From: Leptospiraceae bacterium
GTDB lineage: Bacteria > Spirochaetota > Leptospiria > Leptospirales > Leptospiraceae
Length of the DNA stretch: 64,000 nucleotides
Reading direction: 5' to 3'
Assembly (NCBI GenBank): GCA_947458405.1
Contig: CANGZW010000002.1
Location: 1 to 64,000 of the forward strand
The first letter of the stretch is position 1, and the number at the start of each line of letters is the position of its first letter. The translations under genes and the position numbers were made by a program. The notes under the pieces are model-generated. The model was given only the letters and a program-made list of their open reading frames with translations. It ran no database searches and was not told where the DNA came from. Shown in pieces: positions 38,265 through 47,512 of this stretch.

Positions 38265-39267
38265 AATTAATAAAGCGGGAGATATTAATAACTTAAAATT
38301 AGTCACAGAAGAACTATCTTTTCCAAAAGACAATGAAGTGACTGTAGAAATAAATTCCATAGGCCTTAACTTTGCGGATATTTTTGCTCTAACAGGTTTA
38401 TACAGTGCTACACCCAAAGGGAGTTTTATTCCTGGATTAGAGTTTTCTGGTACTGTTCACTCCATAGGTAAAAATGTAGTACAATTTACTGCTGGACAAA
38501 AAGTTATGGGTGTTACAAGATTTGGGGCATATTCAGATTTTATCAATATTGATCAAAGATATATTTATATTTTACCTGAAACTTGGAGTTTTTCTGAAGG
38601 AGCTGGATTTATTACTCAAGCATTAACTGCATATTATGCTTTAAGTTATCTCGGTAGTCTTAAAAAAAATCAGACTGTGTTAATTCATAGTGCGGCAGGT
38701 GGGGTAGGTATTTTAGCTAATCGTATCGCCAAAAAGTTAGGAGCCTACACAATAGGAAGTATTGGTGATACAAATAAAATTCCTATTTTAAAATCAGAAG
38801 GGTACGATGCTTATATAGTAAGATCAAACAATTTTTATAATGATTTATTCAACGCTCTTCAAGGAAGAGAGTTAAATCTAGTATTGGAATGCATTGGCGG
38901 ACAAATTTTTAAAGACAGTTATAAGTTATTATCTTCCGGTGGTAGATTAATTACTTATGGATCTGCTAATTTTACACCTGAAAATTCTCATCCCAATTGG
39001 ATAAATGTAGTTCGAAACTATTTATTTAGACCTAAATTAGATCCATTGTCTATGACATCAGAGAATAAATCGGTGATGGCTTTTAATTTAATTTGGATGT
39101 GGGATAAAATCGAAGAACTTTCTAGCTTATTAAAAGAAGTTTTAGCATTAGAGCTGAAGCCACAACTCATAGGAAGAGAATTCCCTTTTGAAGATGCAAA
39201 GGGAGCTCTCAATTATTTTAAATCTGGAAAATCTATCGGAAAAGTAATATTAAAAGTAAGATCTTAA
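38245..39267 (+). CDS. medium-chain dehydrogenase/reductase, quinone oxidoreductase-like
   Basis: A 340-residue protein from GTG 38245 (VLRKVHKINKAGDINNLKLV). The longer frame back to 38176 only re-reads the Lys-rich tail of the MMPL gene, so it was rejected. The N-terminal GroES-like domain shows IGLNFADIFALTGLY and PGLEFSGTVHSIG; the Rossmann domain has HSAAGGVGILANRIAKKLGA. Zinc ligands are absent, as in quinone reductases and VAT-1-like proteins. It would use NADPH on quinones or enones. It overlaps the MMPL gene by 20 bases, so it is cotranscribed with it. Confidence 0.88.
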   Translation: MLRKVHKINKAGDINNLKLVTEELSFPKDNEVTVEINSIGLNFADIFALTGLYSATPKGSFIPGLEFSGTVHSIGKNVVQFTAGQKVMGVTRFGAYSDFINIDQRYIYILPETWSFSEGAGFITQALTAYYALSYLGSLKKNQTVLIHSAAGGVGILANRIAKKLGAYTIGSIGDTNKIPILKSEGYDAYIVRSNNFYNDLFNALQGRELNLVLECIGGQIFKDSYKLLSSGGRLITYGSANFTPENSHPNWINVVRNYLFRPKLDPLSMTSENKSVMAFNLIWMWDKIEELSSLLKEVLALELKPQLIGREFPFEDAKGALNYFKSGKSIGKVILKVRS

Positions 39268-39968
39268 GATTCTTTACTTTTAAATTTTCTAAGGACTTTC
39301 TGATAGAATTTGACCCCTGCTCCCTTGTCTATATCACTTTGAAGTTTTTTCAGTAAAACTTGTTCTTCATCAATAGATTTTATCTCTTTGAGATAATTTT
39401 TAGCTAAATCAGGTTGGTTCTTAAAAGCGTAGTATCTCCCAATTGAAAAATAAAAAAGTAAAATTTCAACTATATGAAATGCACCTCTTTGAGGAAATAA
39501 TTCTTTATAATCAAACTTATTATCTAAAAAATTAGGAATAGAATCTAAATCTTGATTGTGTATTGCAGATTCAATAAAACCGATCTTTCCAAACATATAA
39601 TCAGGATATTTATTATATAATGATTTAGCAATTTCTCCAGCTTTTTCATCTTCCTCTAAAATATAAGCCATCAAAAGATACCCACTAAAAATTTGAATAT
39701 CAGGATATTCCTCTATTAATTGCTTTAATCTTTCAATATGTGCAGAGGGCTTTTTTTGAATATCAAGATAAAGTTCTGAAATTTCAAGTTTAAGCTCTTC
39801 ACTAACTTTTCGTTTAGTGTTTAATGCATCCCAATTGATACTAACAATAGAGGCCGGATAAAGTTTTCTTTTTTCTTCCTTGGGAACTTGAAGATTAGTT
39901 TCGGTAGCTATTCCTTCTGAAATAGGGTTTTCTATTTTTTTTCTTCTGTTTGATTTTCTATCTGCCAT
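39264..39968 (-). CDS. hypothetical protein with TPR-like helices
   Basis: A 234-residue soluble protein, convergent with the previous gene (4-base overlap). After a basic N-terminus (MADRKSNRRKKIENP), the rest is helical with TPR-like spacing: HIERLKQLIEEYPDIQIFSG, KAGEIAKSLYNKYPDY, and YYAFKNQPDLAKNYLKEI. No catalytic motif or signal is seen. Probably a scaffold; no named family recognised. Confidence 0.65.
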   Translation of the reverse strand: MADRKSNRRKKIENPISEGIATETNLQVPKEEKRKLYPASIVSINWDALNTKRKVSEELKLEISELYLDIQKKPSAHIERLKQLIEEYPDIQIFSGYLLMAYILEEDEKAGEIAKSLYNKYPDYMFGKIGFIESAIHNQDLDSIPNFLDNKFDYKELFPQRGAFHIVEILLFYFSIGRYYAFKNQPDLAKNYLKEIKSIDEEQVLLKKLQSDIDKGAGVKFYQKVLRKFKSKES

Positions 39969-40046
39969 AAATATCCATTAAATAACTGAGAGCGAATATG
40001 TAAGCTGTTGAATATTTTTCAAGAAGAATTTTCTTATGATTATATC

Positions 40047-40511
40047 ATGAATAAAACTGAAATTTTTTACTTATTAACGGGATTTTTCGCCGGATTTTTT
40101 CTTCGTCATTTTTTTCAGGATCTTCTAAAAGTAGAAGAGAATAATTTAGTAGAAGTACCTGATTTCCAATTGCCTTCTCAAATCGATGAAGAGCCTATGC
40201 AAGTTCAAACTATCCCTCCTCCTATCATAGACATCAAAAGAGTATTTATAGCCAGTAGAATGGGGGATCCTTTGACTCCTGACGAGGTAATTTTTGATAC
40301 GAAAGGTATTACATTTAATGTAAAAACATTGTTTTCAGGTACAGAAAGTTTTGTTTTGTATTCAGATATTTCAGGTGTGGAAGTTTTTGAATCTATATTT
40401 TTCGCGACCATAATAATAAAACCCAAGGCGAGGGGAGAAATAAAAATTGAAAACTTCTCTAAAAAGGATGCGAGGCTAATTAAGAATTATATAACCGAAA
40501 GATTATTCTAA
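40047..40511 (+). CDS. membrane-anchored protein with PH-like C-terminal domain, unknown function
   Basis: From ATG 40047 the product has 154 residues: an N-terminal membrane helix (FYLLTGFFAGFFLRHFF), a Pro-rich linker, and a C-terminal beta-rich domain (GITFNVKTLFSGTESFVLYS to ARLIKNYITERLF) resembling bacterial PH-like folds. A TTG start at 40008 would add 13 residues; it was rejected for lack of a ribosome site, though neither start is strong. No family name can be given. Confidence 0.6.
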   Translation: MNKTEIFYLLTGFFAGFFLRHFFQDLLKVEENNLVEVPDFQLPSQIDEEPMQVQTIPPPIIDIKRVFIASRMGDPLTPDEVIFDTKGITFNVKTLFSGTESFVLYSDISGVEVFESIFFATIIIKPKARGEIKIENFSKKDARLIKNYITERLF

Positions 40512-40539
40512 AAAAGATCCTTAAAAAGACCTTTTTTAG
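40508..40539. terminator. bidirectional stem-loop between convergent genes
   Basis: CTAAAAAAG (40508-40516) pairs with CTTTTTTAG (40531-40539), plus two more pairs inside after one mismatch. A-runs and T-runs on each side let it end transcripts from both directions (the PH-like gene and yceI). Confidence 0.7.
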
Positions 40540-40562
40540 ATTGTTCGTCTAATTGGTTTTAA

Positions 40563-41192
40563 TTACAGACTAATAGCTAAATCTAAATTGATTTCATCTC
40601 TAATTAAATCATCTGGTTTACCTGGGTAAGTAATCTTCCAGAGTTGACGATCGATGTTAAAGTTAGCATTTGCAGATATTGGTTTTTTAGAAGCATCAAA
40701 TCCAATTTTTGCGGGAATTTTAATTGAATTAGTAATATCTTTAATTTTAAGATTACCAGTAATTTCTGTCTTTCCATCTTCAGCAATGGGACCTATTGAA
40801 GTAATTTGAAATTCTGCTGTTGGATACTTTTCCACATCAAAGAACTCATCACTTTTTAAATGACCAACTAGTTTTCCTTTGAGGTCACCTGTTAGATCAT
40901 TATTATCAATGGATTTCATGTCTAAAGTAAACTTACCACCAGTAACTGAATTTCCATCTATATAGATACTTCCCTCAGAAACTTTTAGAGTTCCTTCATG
41001 CTTTCCTGTTACTTTGGTTCCTATCCACTTTACGATACTTTTTTCTGTATTAATAGCAACTGGTGTTCCCTTAATTTCTCCCACACTTGCTTCTGAGCCA
41101 ACTTCTGCTTTAGGGGCATCGGGTGCTTTTTCGCAATTTGCTAAAAAACTGATTAAAATAGTTAATAATAGGAATGATGTAATTTTTTTCAT
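40563..41192 (-). CDS. YceI-family lipoprotein
   Basis: A 209-residue protein with signal peptide and lipobox (FLANC, Cys20). A linker of about 30 residues precedes the YceI lipocalin-like barrel (about 50-209): KSIVKWIGTKVTGKHEGTL, LKSDEFFDVEKYPTAEFQI and FNIDRQLWKI. YceI proteins bind isoprenoid or polyprenyl lipids in the periplasm and are often stress-induced. The upstream region holds palindromic sites 40 bp apart, so tight repression is likely. Confidence 0.93.
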   Translation of the reverse strand: MKKITSFLLLTILISFLANCEKAPDAPKAEVGSEASVGEIKGTPVAINTEKSIVKWIGTKVTGKHEGTLKVSEGSIYIDGNSVTGGKFTLDMKSIDNNDLTGDLKGKLVGHLKSDEFFDVEKYPTAEFQITSIGPIAEDGKTEITGNLKIKDITNSIKIPAKIGFDASKKPISANANFNIDRQLWKITYPGKPDDLIRDEINLDLAISL

Positions 41193-41242
41193 ATTTTTCT
41201 CCTGAATAAGACCAAAATCAATGGAAGGATTTTTTCGTAAAC

Positions 41243-41299
41243 TAGTTTTAACTATAACATCAAATTATTTCAGTTCATATAGTTAAACATTTAACTATA
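41243..41299. promoter_or_regulatory. tandem palindromes upstream of yceI, MarR-like operator pattern
   Basis: A perfect 10-bp inverted repeat TATAGTTAAA (41278-41287) / TTTAACTATA (41290-41299) with a 2-base centre lies about 86 bases from the yceI start. A shorter copy TAGTT-TT-AACTA is at 41243-41254, its centre exactly 40 bp away. A third half-site ATAGTTAAA is at 41321-41329. The TAGTTAAA half-site and short spacing resemble MarR-family operators; the regulator is not in the window. Confidence 0.6.
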
Positions 41300-41329
41300 A
41301 TTTTAGAAAAAAACAAAAATATAGTTAAA

Positions 41330-41701
41330 ATAATTTAAAATGAAATAGAATTAATTATACAATACCAAGTTAAAAATTTAAAATACTATTATGTAATACA
41401 TAGCTGTCAAAGATTTTCATCGATACAAAAATTCAAGATGTAGTACTTTTGGATCGCTAACATAATAGTTAATGTAATATAGATTCAAGTATGTATATTT
41501 AAGTAATTTAGTTTATCTTCTTAAATAATTACTTTCAAAAAGTTGAATTAAAATAAATTGACAAAAAGAAGAAATCCTATTAAAATTTATTTTTAATCAT
41601 TCTATGAAATAAAAATAAAATCTGGTTTATCTGTCGAAAATAGAAAATAGGTTTCACGAAAGTAATGTATAAAATCTTGAATAAGGGTAAAAATATCTAT
41701 T
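41330..41701. other. AT-rich intergenic region before the antiporter
   Basis: No ORF with a ribosome site and no clear hairpin is seen in these 370 bases. It must hold the antiporter's promoter, but no convincing -35/-10 pair stands out in such AT-rich DNA. Confidence 0.4.
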
Positions 41702-43426
41702 ATGGATTATAGTTTTTTTTCGAGCTTGAATGTTCCCATATTTTTAGCTTCTGCAGGTGGTGAACATAATATTCTCCAGGATATTGGAATATCAATAGTT
41801 TTTGCGACTGTTTTAGCCCATATTGCAAAACTAATAAAACAACCCCTTATTTTGGGATATATACTTGCTGGGGTTATCTTAGGGAAGCAGATGGGTTATT
41901 CTCTAGTGACAGACGAAGTCAGTATAGAAGTTATTTCTGAAATAGGTTTAATTTTACTTTTATTCATTATTGGACTGGAAATCAATCTTCCCGAATTGGC
42001 AAAAATGGGGAAGGCCGTTTTCATTCTTGGGATATTTCAATTTTCATTATCTGTTGTATTTTTGTATGGAATTCTTTCTATAGTACCTTTTCCAATAGGA
42101 AGTGAATTGTTTGATAAACTATACTTATGTATAGCATTATCTTTGAGCTCGACCTTAATTGTAATTAAGCTCCTACAGGATAAGGCTGAATTGAGTACAC
42201 TATCGGGAAAACTCACAGTTGGAATTCTCATCTTTCAAGATATTTGGGCAATATTATTTATGGGGGTACAGCCTAATCTCAATGATCCTCAAGTAATTAA
42301 AATTCTTACTTCATTTGGAAGTATATTTGTAATACTCATAATGGCTTTTATTATCAGTAAATATATTTTAGATCGTCTCTTTCGATCAATTTCAACAAGT
42401 CCGGAGTTAGTTTTATTAACCTCTATGATGTGGTGCTTTGGGCTCTGTGGAATGGCTAGTTTTATAGGACTTTCCATTGAGATGGGAGCTTTGATTGCAG
42501 GATTATCGATTGCGGCTTTCCCATTTGGAGGGGATGTTATTTCTAAAGTAATTGGAATTAGAGATTTTTTTATTACACTCTTCTTTGTTACTTTGGGTTT
42601 AAAGGTTCCTATGCCAACTATTATGGTAGTAAAAGTAGCCTTTTTAGTTGTGATTTTAATGTTATTTATCAGGTTAGTTACAATTTTCCCATTAGTATAT
42701 ACCTTAGGCAGAGGTGTTAGAAATGCTTTTGTTACGACAATAAATCTCGCTCAGATAAGTGAGTTTTCTCTTGTGATACTTGCATTGGGGGCAGGTTTTA
42801 AGCATATAACAGAAGAGTTAAGAGCGATAATCTTAACTGCTACGATAATTGCCTCAGTTCTATCTACATATTTGATAGTATTTAATCACTCGCTAGCATC
42901 TATAATGGCAATATTCATAGAAAAATTCGGAATTAAAGAAAAAGAAGATGAAGTTGTAATCAGCGAAGAAGGCCAAACAGAAGCAGTTCGGGACATACTT
43001 ATCCTCGGTTATTTTAGAATTGGTAGAACTTTTATCAATTTAATTGAACATATATATCCCAAATTGGCAGAACGAATTATAATTGCTGACTATAATCCAA
43101 CTCATAAAGAGCAATTAAATAAAGCAGGATTCAAATGGGTTTATGTGGACTTAGCCCATTTAGAATCATTAGAACATGTTGGAGTTCATCATGCGTCTTA
43201 TGTGATCTGTACTATTTCGGATGCCTTTTTAAAAGGTACTACAAACACTCGATTACTTTCATCTTTAAAAAAGATGGCCCCTCATTCAAAAATAATTCTT
43301 ACAGTGGATGATCCTCAGGATGGGGTTCAGTTAGTTAAGGATGGGGCTTATAAAGCTATTTTACCTGCTCAAATTACTGGTGAGTATTTATTTGATTTCT
43401 TATCTTTAAATATTAGAAAAATATAA
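41702..43426 (+). CDS. CPA2-family cation:proton antiporter, KefB-like, with C-terminal RCK-like domain
   Basis: A 574-residue protein. Residues about 25-400 hold 12 or so membrane helices of the Na+/H+ exchanger fold (LILGYILAGVILG, ILLLFIIGLEINLPEL). Residues about 425-574 are a TrkA-N/RCK-like regulatory domain (DILILGYFRIGRTFINLIE, later VICTISDAFLKG). The nucleotide-binding glycine motif GxGxxG is altered to GYFRIG, so ligand control may differ from classic Kef systems. It would exchange K+ or Na+ for protons. No ancillary KefF/KefG gene is near. Confidence 0.9.
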   Translation: MDYSFFSSLNVPIFLASAGGEHNILQDIGISIVFATVLAHIAKLIKQPLILGYILAGVILGKQMGYSLVTDEVSIEVISEIGLILLLFIIGLEINLPELAKMGKAVFILGIFQFSLSVVFLYGILSIVPFPIGSELFDKLYLCIALSLSSTLIVIKLLQDKAELSTLSGKLTVGILIFQDIWAILFMGVQPNLNDPQVIKILTSFGSIFVILIMAFIISKYILDRLFRSISTSPELVLLTSMMWCFGLCGMASFIGLSIEMGALIAGLSIAAFPFGGDVISKVIGIRDFFITLFFVTLGLKVPMPTIMVVKVAFLVVILMLFIRLVTIFPLVYTLGRGVRNAFVTTINLAQISEFSLVILALGAGFKHITEELRAIILTATIIASVLSTYLIVFNHSLASIMAIFIEKFGIKEKEDEVVISEEGQTEAVRDILILGYFRIGRTFINLIEHIYPKLAERIIIADYNPTHKEQLNKAGFKWVYVDLAHLESLEHVGVHHASYVICTISDAFLKGTTNTRLLSSLKKMAPHSKIILTVDDPQDGVQLVKDGAYKAILPAQITGEYLFDFLSLNIRKI

Positions 43427-43443
43427 AGATAAGAAATTATAAA

Positions 43444-44511
43444 TTAATTTTTACTTTCTTGGAGTCTTTGAATTCTATCTTGAAGGGTTAATTCAGCTAT
43501 TAAATCTTCTATATCACCTTCCATAATATTAGCTAAATTATGGGAGGTGTAATTAATTCTATGATCCGTTAATCTTCCTTGAGGATAGTTATAGGTTCTA
43601 ATTCTTTCAGATCTATCTCCTGTACCTACCATTTGCTTTTTTAGGGCATCTGCACTGGCTTTAGCTTCTTGTTCTTTTTTTTCTTGGATTCTAGCTCTAA
43701 GAATTCTCATTGCTTTGTCTTTATTTTTTAATTGGGACTTTTCATCCTGACAGCTTACAACAATACCTGTTGGTATGTGCGTAAGTCGGACTGCAGAATC
43801 AGTTGTATTTACAGATTGTCCTCCTGGACCCGAGGAGCGAAATACATCCACCCGAACTTCATTTTCTGCTATATGTAATTCAGATTCCTCTACTTCTGGT
43901 AATACGGCTACAGTTATTGCACTTGTATGAATTCTTCCACCTGATTCAGTAGTTGGTATTCTTTGGACCCTATGTGCCCCTGGCTCAAACTTAAATGTAT
44001 CATAGGCTTTATCATCTTCAATGGAAAATATAATTTCTTTAAAACCTTTTAGTCCGGTAGGACTTGCCTCAACAATATCATATCGCATTTTCTTTTTTTC
44101 AGCATATTTAGTATACATTCGAAATATATCCGCAACAAAAAGAGCCGCTTCTTCTCCCCCTGTTCCTGCTCTGATTTCAATTAAGATATTTTTACCAGAA
44201 TTAGGATCGGGAGGTAGAAGCATTATTTCTAATTCTTCTGTCAGCTCTCTCAGTCTATTTTCAGAGCTTTCATTTTCCACTTTTAACATTCCAATCATTT
44301 CAGGATCGGACTCTGTTACTAAAATTGCTTTCCCATCAATGAGGTCTTTCTCTGTTTTTAAAAATTCTTCTATTTTATTATAAATAGGTGTAAGTCTGGC
44401 ACGTTCTTTAGAGAGTTCTTTCATTTGGGCAGGCTTTAAATTCTGCGGAGATGATAATTCCTCATCAATTTTCAAATATTTTTGTTGTAATTTGAGTAAC
44501 CTGTCCTTCAT
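43444..44511 (-). CDS. prfA: peptide chain release factor 1
   Basis: A 355-residue class I release factor with the GGQ motif in [21 protein letters not shown], needed for peptidyl-tRNA hydrolysis, and the downstream helix [13 protein letters not shown]. Length and the conserved [17 protein letters not shown] near the C-terminus fit RF1 (UAA/UAG) rather than RF2. The usual hemK/prmC methyltransferase neighbour is not present here. Confidence 0.95.
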   Translation of the reverse strand: MKDRLLKLQQKYLKIDEELSSPQNLKPAQMKELSKERARLTPIYNKIEEFLKTEKDLIDGKAILVTESDPEMIGMLKVENESSENRLRELTEELEIMLLPPDPNSGKNILIEIRAGTGGEEAALFVADIFRMYTKYAEKKKMRYDIVEASPTGLKGFKEIIFSIEDDKAYDTFKFEPGAHRVQRIPTTESGGRIHTSAITVAVLPEVEESELHIAENEVRVDVFRSSGPGGQSVNTTDSAVRLTHIPTGIVVSCQDEKSQLKNKDKAMRILRARIQEKKEQEAKASADALKKQMVGTGDRSERIRTYNYPQGRLTDHRINYTSHNLANIMEGDIEDLIAELTLQDRIQRLQESKN

Positions 44512-44636
44512 GATTGAATAGCAAAATATAGTAGCCTATTTTTGAAACTCATTTCTAGTTATGGTTTAAAATTAAGATATAAATTTTTGAAATTACAGCT
44601 ACAGTAGAAGCAAAAATTGGTAAAATTATAAAAATT

Positions 44637-45236
44637 ATGAATAAAATCCCACAAAATCTACCCTCTTCAACCACTGATAAATTTCTCGATTTGTGGCTGG
44701 ATTTGGAAAACTACCAAAGTCCTTATGCTCAGGCTGTGGGTGATCCGGGGGAAATAATTTTCCCATTAATCAAAAAGAAATCTATACAATCGGCATTAAT
44801 TAGTTTTGGTGCGGGCTCAATTCCCGGAGTTGGGGGAGTTCTTTCTATCTTACCTGAGACTTATTTATTGCTGAAGCTACAGGCACGAATGATAAAAGAT
44901 ATAGCTATTCTATTGGGTAGGGAGTCATTTTTATCAAAAGAAATTCTACTCTATTGTTTGTTTAAAGAAAGTAAGATAAATTTATTAGAAACATCAATTC
45001 GTATTACGGGCACGAAATTATTAGTTCGACCAATTTCACTCGATTTAATAACAAATATTTTTTATAAATTAGTATTAAACAAAGTTGGAAAAAATAAAAA
45101 TCAGAAGAATCAAATTCTATTTTCTTTTATTTCTGCAATTACAAATGGATCGATATCTTTTCTTGATACACAAATTGTTGGTAATACAGCAAATTCTATT
45201 TTTCTCAGTGATATTGAGTTTGAAGAAGATATATGA
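44637..45236 (+). CDS. EcsC-like hypothetical protein
   Basis: A 199-residue protein with a glycine-rich hydrophobic region (SFGAGSIPGVGGVLSILPET) followed by a helical stretch typical of EcsC-like proteins (LLKLQARMIKDIAILLGRE). The C-terminal half is less conserved-looking. No signal peptide. It overlaps the next gene by 4 bases. Similarity to EcsC is a pattern match only, and function is unknown. Confidence 0.6.
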   Translation: MNKIPQNLPSSTTDKFLDLWLDLENYQSPYAQAVGDPGEIIFPLIKKKSIQSALISFGAGSIPGVGGVLSILPETYLLLKLQARMIKDIAILLGRESFLSKEILLYCLFKESKINLLETSIRITGTKLLVRPISLDLITNIFYKLVLNKVGKNKNQKNQILFSFISAITNGSISFLDTQIVGNTANSIFLSDIEFEEDI

Positions 45237-46369
45237 TAAATATAAATAAAATTATAAACTTTTTTATAATTTTATTTATTACAACTTTTTTAAATTCCTG
45301 CAAGGACACCAAAGAAGATGATAACACTATTATAAATAGATTATTAGAAGATGAGAAATATGAAACTGCAAATACAAAAATAAAAGAGAAATTATCTACT
45401 AAACAAAAAGAAGATGAGATTTTATCGGATAAGCAAACAAAAGAGCATCATATATTAGAATTATCAAATGATAGAAATCGGGTAGTATTTACAGAAGAGA
45501 AGTCGGTTATTTTTAGAGATTTAGCGAATCCTTTAGTAAAACAGACAATATTTGGACAGATACCTGTAAATTTAAGTATTTCTTCGGATGCCGAACATGC
45601 ACTTGTATCGATATCTTTACCAAATAGCGCGGGATGTCGTATTTATGCTGTATCACTTCTTGAATCTAAGGAATCTTATGTATCTAATTCTATTATTCCC
45701 TGTAATCATCATGGAGCTATTACCTCAGATGGTACTACGATTTACTACTATATAGATGACTCATTATATATGGAATCAACGAATGAACCAAAGCAACCTA
45801 AACTAATTATAGATAAAAAAAAATTTCCACCTCCACTTCCAAATATTAAAAATAGATATTATATATATCCAATAGGAAAAACTTTTCTTATTTTTTCTGG
45901 AAATGCTGGAATGTATCAGTTGTATTGGTTGGATCCAAAAAAAAATGAAGAAGAGAAATTATTAGAGCATGTAGCCTTACCAAAAATTTTTTATGGAACA
46001 GGTAAAAATGCTTATATTGTAACAGGGTTAATTGGAGAGCTTGCAATACAAGAACTTCGCTTTTCTGCTTTTGGGAGACCCATTCTTGCAGTTAAAACCT
46101 TAGTAGATATTGATAAAACATCTCCCTGGCCTACAATGCAGACCGATGAATTCATATCTGGTTATGAGGGAGAAATATTTAGATGGAAAGAAGGATATAC
46201 TATAAAAACCTATCCACTCTTCGCGGATAGGTTTTGGGTTGCGGCTAGAGACCATTTAATCTATGAAGATAGGAATAATGAGTTAGTAATCAGTAACCTA
46301 GAGTTTTCAGAAAGTGATTATAAGCTACTAGATCAGTACCGACAAACTAAAAAACCAAAAGAGGACTAA
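45233..46369 (+). CDS. hypothetical lipoprotein, possible beta-propeller
   Basis: A 378-residue protein with a signal peptide and lipobox FLNSC (Cys23), then Asp/Glu-rich leader residues. The body is beta-rich with repeated blocks (RNRVVFTEEKSVIFRDL, SSDAEHALVSISL, SDGTTIYYYIDDSLYM), in keeping with a WD/propeller-like fold. It is coupled to the EcsC-like gene by a 4-base overlap and convergent with the next small gene. No named family recognised. Confidence 0.7.
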   Translation: MININKIINFFIILFITTFLNSCKDTKEDDNTIINRLLEDEKYETANTKIKEKLSTKQKEDEILSDKQTKEHHILELSNDRNRVVFTEEKSVIFRDLANPLVKQTIFGQIPVNLSISSDAEHALVSISLPNSAGCRIYAVSLLESKESYVSNSIIPCNHHGAITSDGTTIYYYIDDSLYMESTNEPKQPKLIIDKKKFPPPLPNIKNRYYIYPIGKTFLIFSGNAGMYQLYWLDPKKNEEEKLLEHVALPKIFYGTGKNAYIVTGLIGELAIQELRFSAFGRPILAVKTLVDIDKTSPWPTMQTDEFISGYEGEIFRWKEGYTIKTYPLFADRFWVAARDHLIYEDRNNELVISNLEFSESDYKLLDQYRQTKKPKED

Positions 46370-46545
46370 GCAGCTTTCTCGTTAGCTTTTAAATAGATTT
46401 TACAGGATTTGAATTCTTTAGAACAATTATCCAAAAGATTATTTAAATCCTCATTGCTTAAAACATCCTTAGAACTAGGACATGCGGATAAATTTTTAGA
46501 ATAGAACGGACAAGTTGGATGAATTTCTCTGTGTTTAATCACCAT
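46366..46545 (-). CDS. small cysteine-rich protein
   Basis: 59 residues from ATG 46545 (MVIKHREIHPTCPFYSKNLS). Four cysteines in the pattern TCPFYS...ACPSS...NCSKEF...SCKIYL could bind zinc or a cluster. It overlaps the convergent lipoprotein gene by 4 bases. Function unknown; the gene is supported mainly by the ordered cysteines. Confidence 0.55.
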   Translation of the reverse strand: MVIKHREIHPTCPFYSKNLSACPSSKDVLSNEDLNNLLDNCSKEFKSCKIYLKANEKAA

Positions 46546-46621
46546 AATAACCAAATACTTTACAGTTTTTATCTGTCAAGACAGAATATACAATCCTTTT
46601 AGTTTGATTTGTGATAGATAA

Positions 46622-47221
46622 ATGAATTCGGAAAATTACAATGGAACTATGAAAAGCACTTCTTTTTGCCTTTTACTGCTATTTTTAGAATTGAGCAATT
46701 GTGCAATTTTTTTTAAAGAACCAGGTGTTCCTCCTAAAGTAAATGGAGTGCCTATCAGTGATAATCTTAGAGTTCTATATATACAAAACTTTCAAAATAA
46801 TTCCTATGGTCCCGGGCTTCATATAATGCTAACCCAAGCACTCAAATCAGAAGTTGACCGCAGGGGAAGATTTATCCAAACTAGAGAAAAATCCCAGTCC
46901 TATTTTAAATTATATGGAAGCATAAACCATTATCAAAAAGTAGGAAATTTATTGGATTTAGGTAACCAGCAACTCAGCTCTGAGATAACAGTAGTAGCAA
47001 AATTAGAGCTTCAGGAGTTAGGGGGAGAGAGAATAACACTCGAAAGGGATGAAATAATGGTAAGAGCCTATTTTTCTGATCAATTGGGGTATCGGGAGTC
47101 AGAGGAACAGGCTCAAGCTAGACTAATGAATACACTATCCATTCGAATTTCTGAAGAAATCGAGAATGCTTGGTACTATTACATTCAGCAAAAATATTAT
47201 CCCGAGAAAGGTAAGCAATGA
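46622..47221 (+). CDS. LptE-like LPS-assembly lipoprotein
   Basis: A 199-residue protein; if started at the second ATG (46649) it is 190 residues and begins with the signal peptide MKSTSFCLLLLFLELSNC. The lipobox ends LSNC. The body fits LptE: LRVLYIQNFQNNSYGPGLHI, then LTQALKSEVDRRGRF and SEEQAQARLMNTLSIRISEE. LptE plugs LptD in the outer membrane and helps insert lipopolysaccharide. No lptD is in the window. It overlaps the next gene by 4 bases. Confidence 0.75.
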   Translation: MNSENYNGTMKSTSFCLLLLFLELSNCAIFFKEPGVPPKVNGVPISDNLRVLYIQNFQNNSYGPGLHIMLTQALKSEVDRRGRFIQTREKSQSYFKLYGSINHYQKVGNLLDLGNQQLSSEITVVAKLELQELGGERITLERDEIMVRAYFSDQLGYRESEEQAQARLMNTLSIRISEEIENAWYYYIQQKYYPEKGKQ

Positions 47222-47508
47222 AAGAAATTGAGTTATCTAGGGGAAAATTTGCTATTGTCGATGACGAAGACTATAATACATTAGTTCACTATCGTTGGTA
47301 TATCAACGAAAATGTATCCAAAACAAAGCAATATGCTATGAGATCGCGTCTTGCTAATGAACAAAATATAATTTTTGGAACTAAAGTGTATATGCATAGA
47401 TGTGTATTAAATATATACGAAAAGGATATAACCGTAAAACATAAAAATGGAAATACTCTGGATAATCGTAAAGAAAATCTATATACTGTGAAGAAAAAAC
47501 AAAAGTAA
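47218..47508 (+). CDS. HNH/AP2-like homing-endonuclease-type small protein
   Basis: A 96-residue protein whose parts match small HNH homing-type nucleases: FAIVDDEDYNTLVHYRWYI at the N-terminus, VYMHRCVLNI, and VKHKNGNTLDNRKENLYTV at the C-terminus. The motif is normally V-D-H-x-N-G-n-x-L-D-N-R; here the Asp is Lys (VKHKNGN), which may reduce activity. It overlaps the LptE-like gene by 4 bases and is 4 bases before the next gene. So it is embedded in a host operon rather than in an intron. It may be a domesticated DNA-binding protein. Confidence 0.7.
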   Translation: MKEIELSRGKFAIVDDEDYNTLVHYRWYINENVSKTKQYAMRSRLANEQNIIFGTKVYMHRCVLNIYEKDITVKHKNGNTLDNRKENLYTVKKKQK

Positions 47509-47512
47509 TTTT

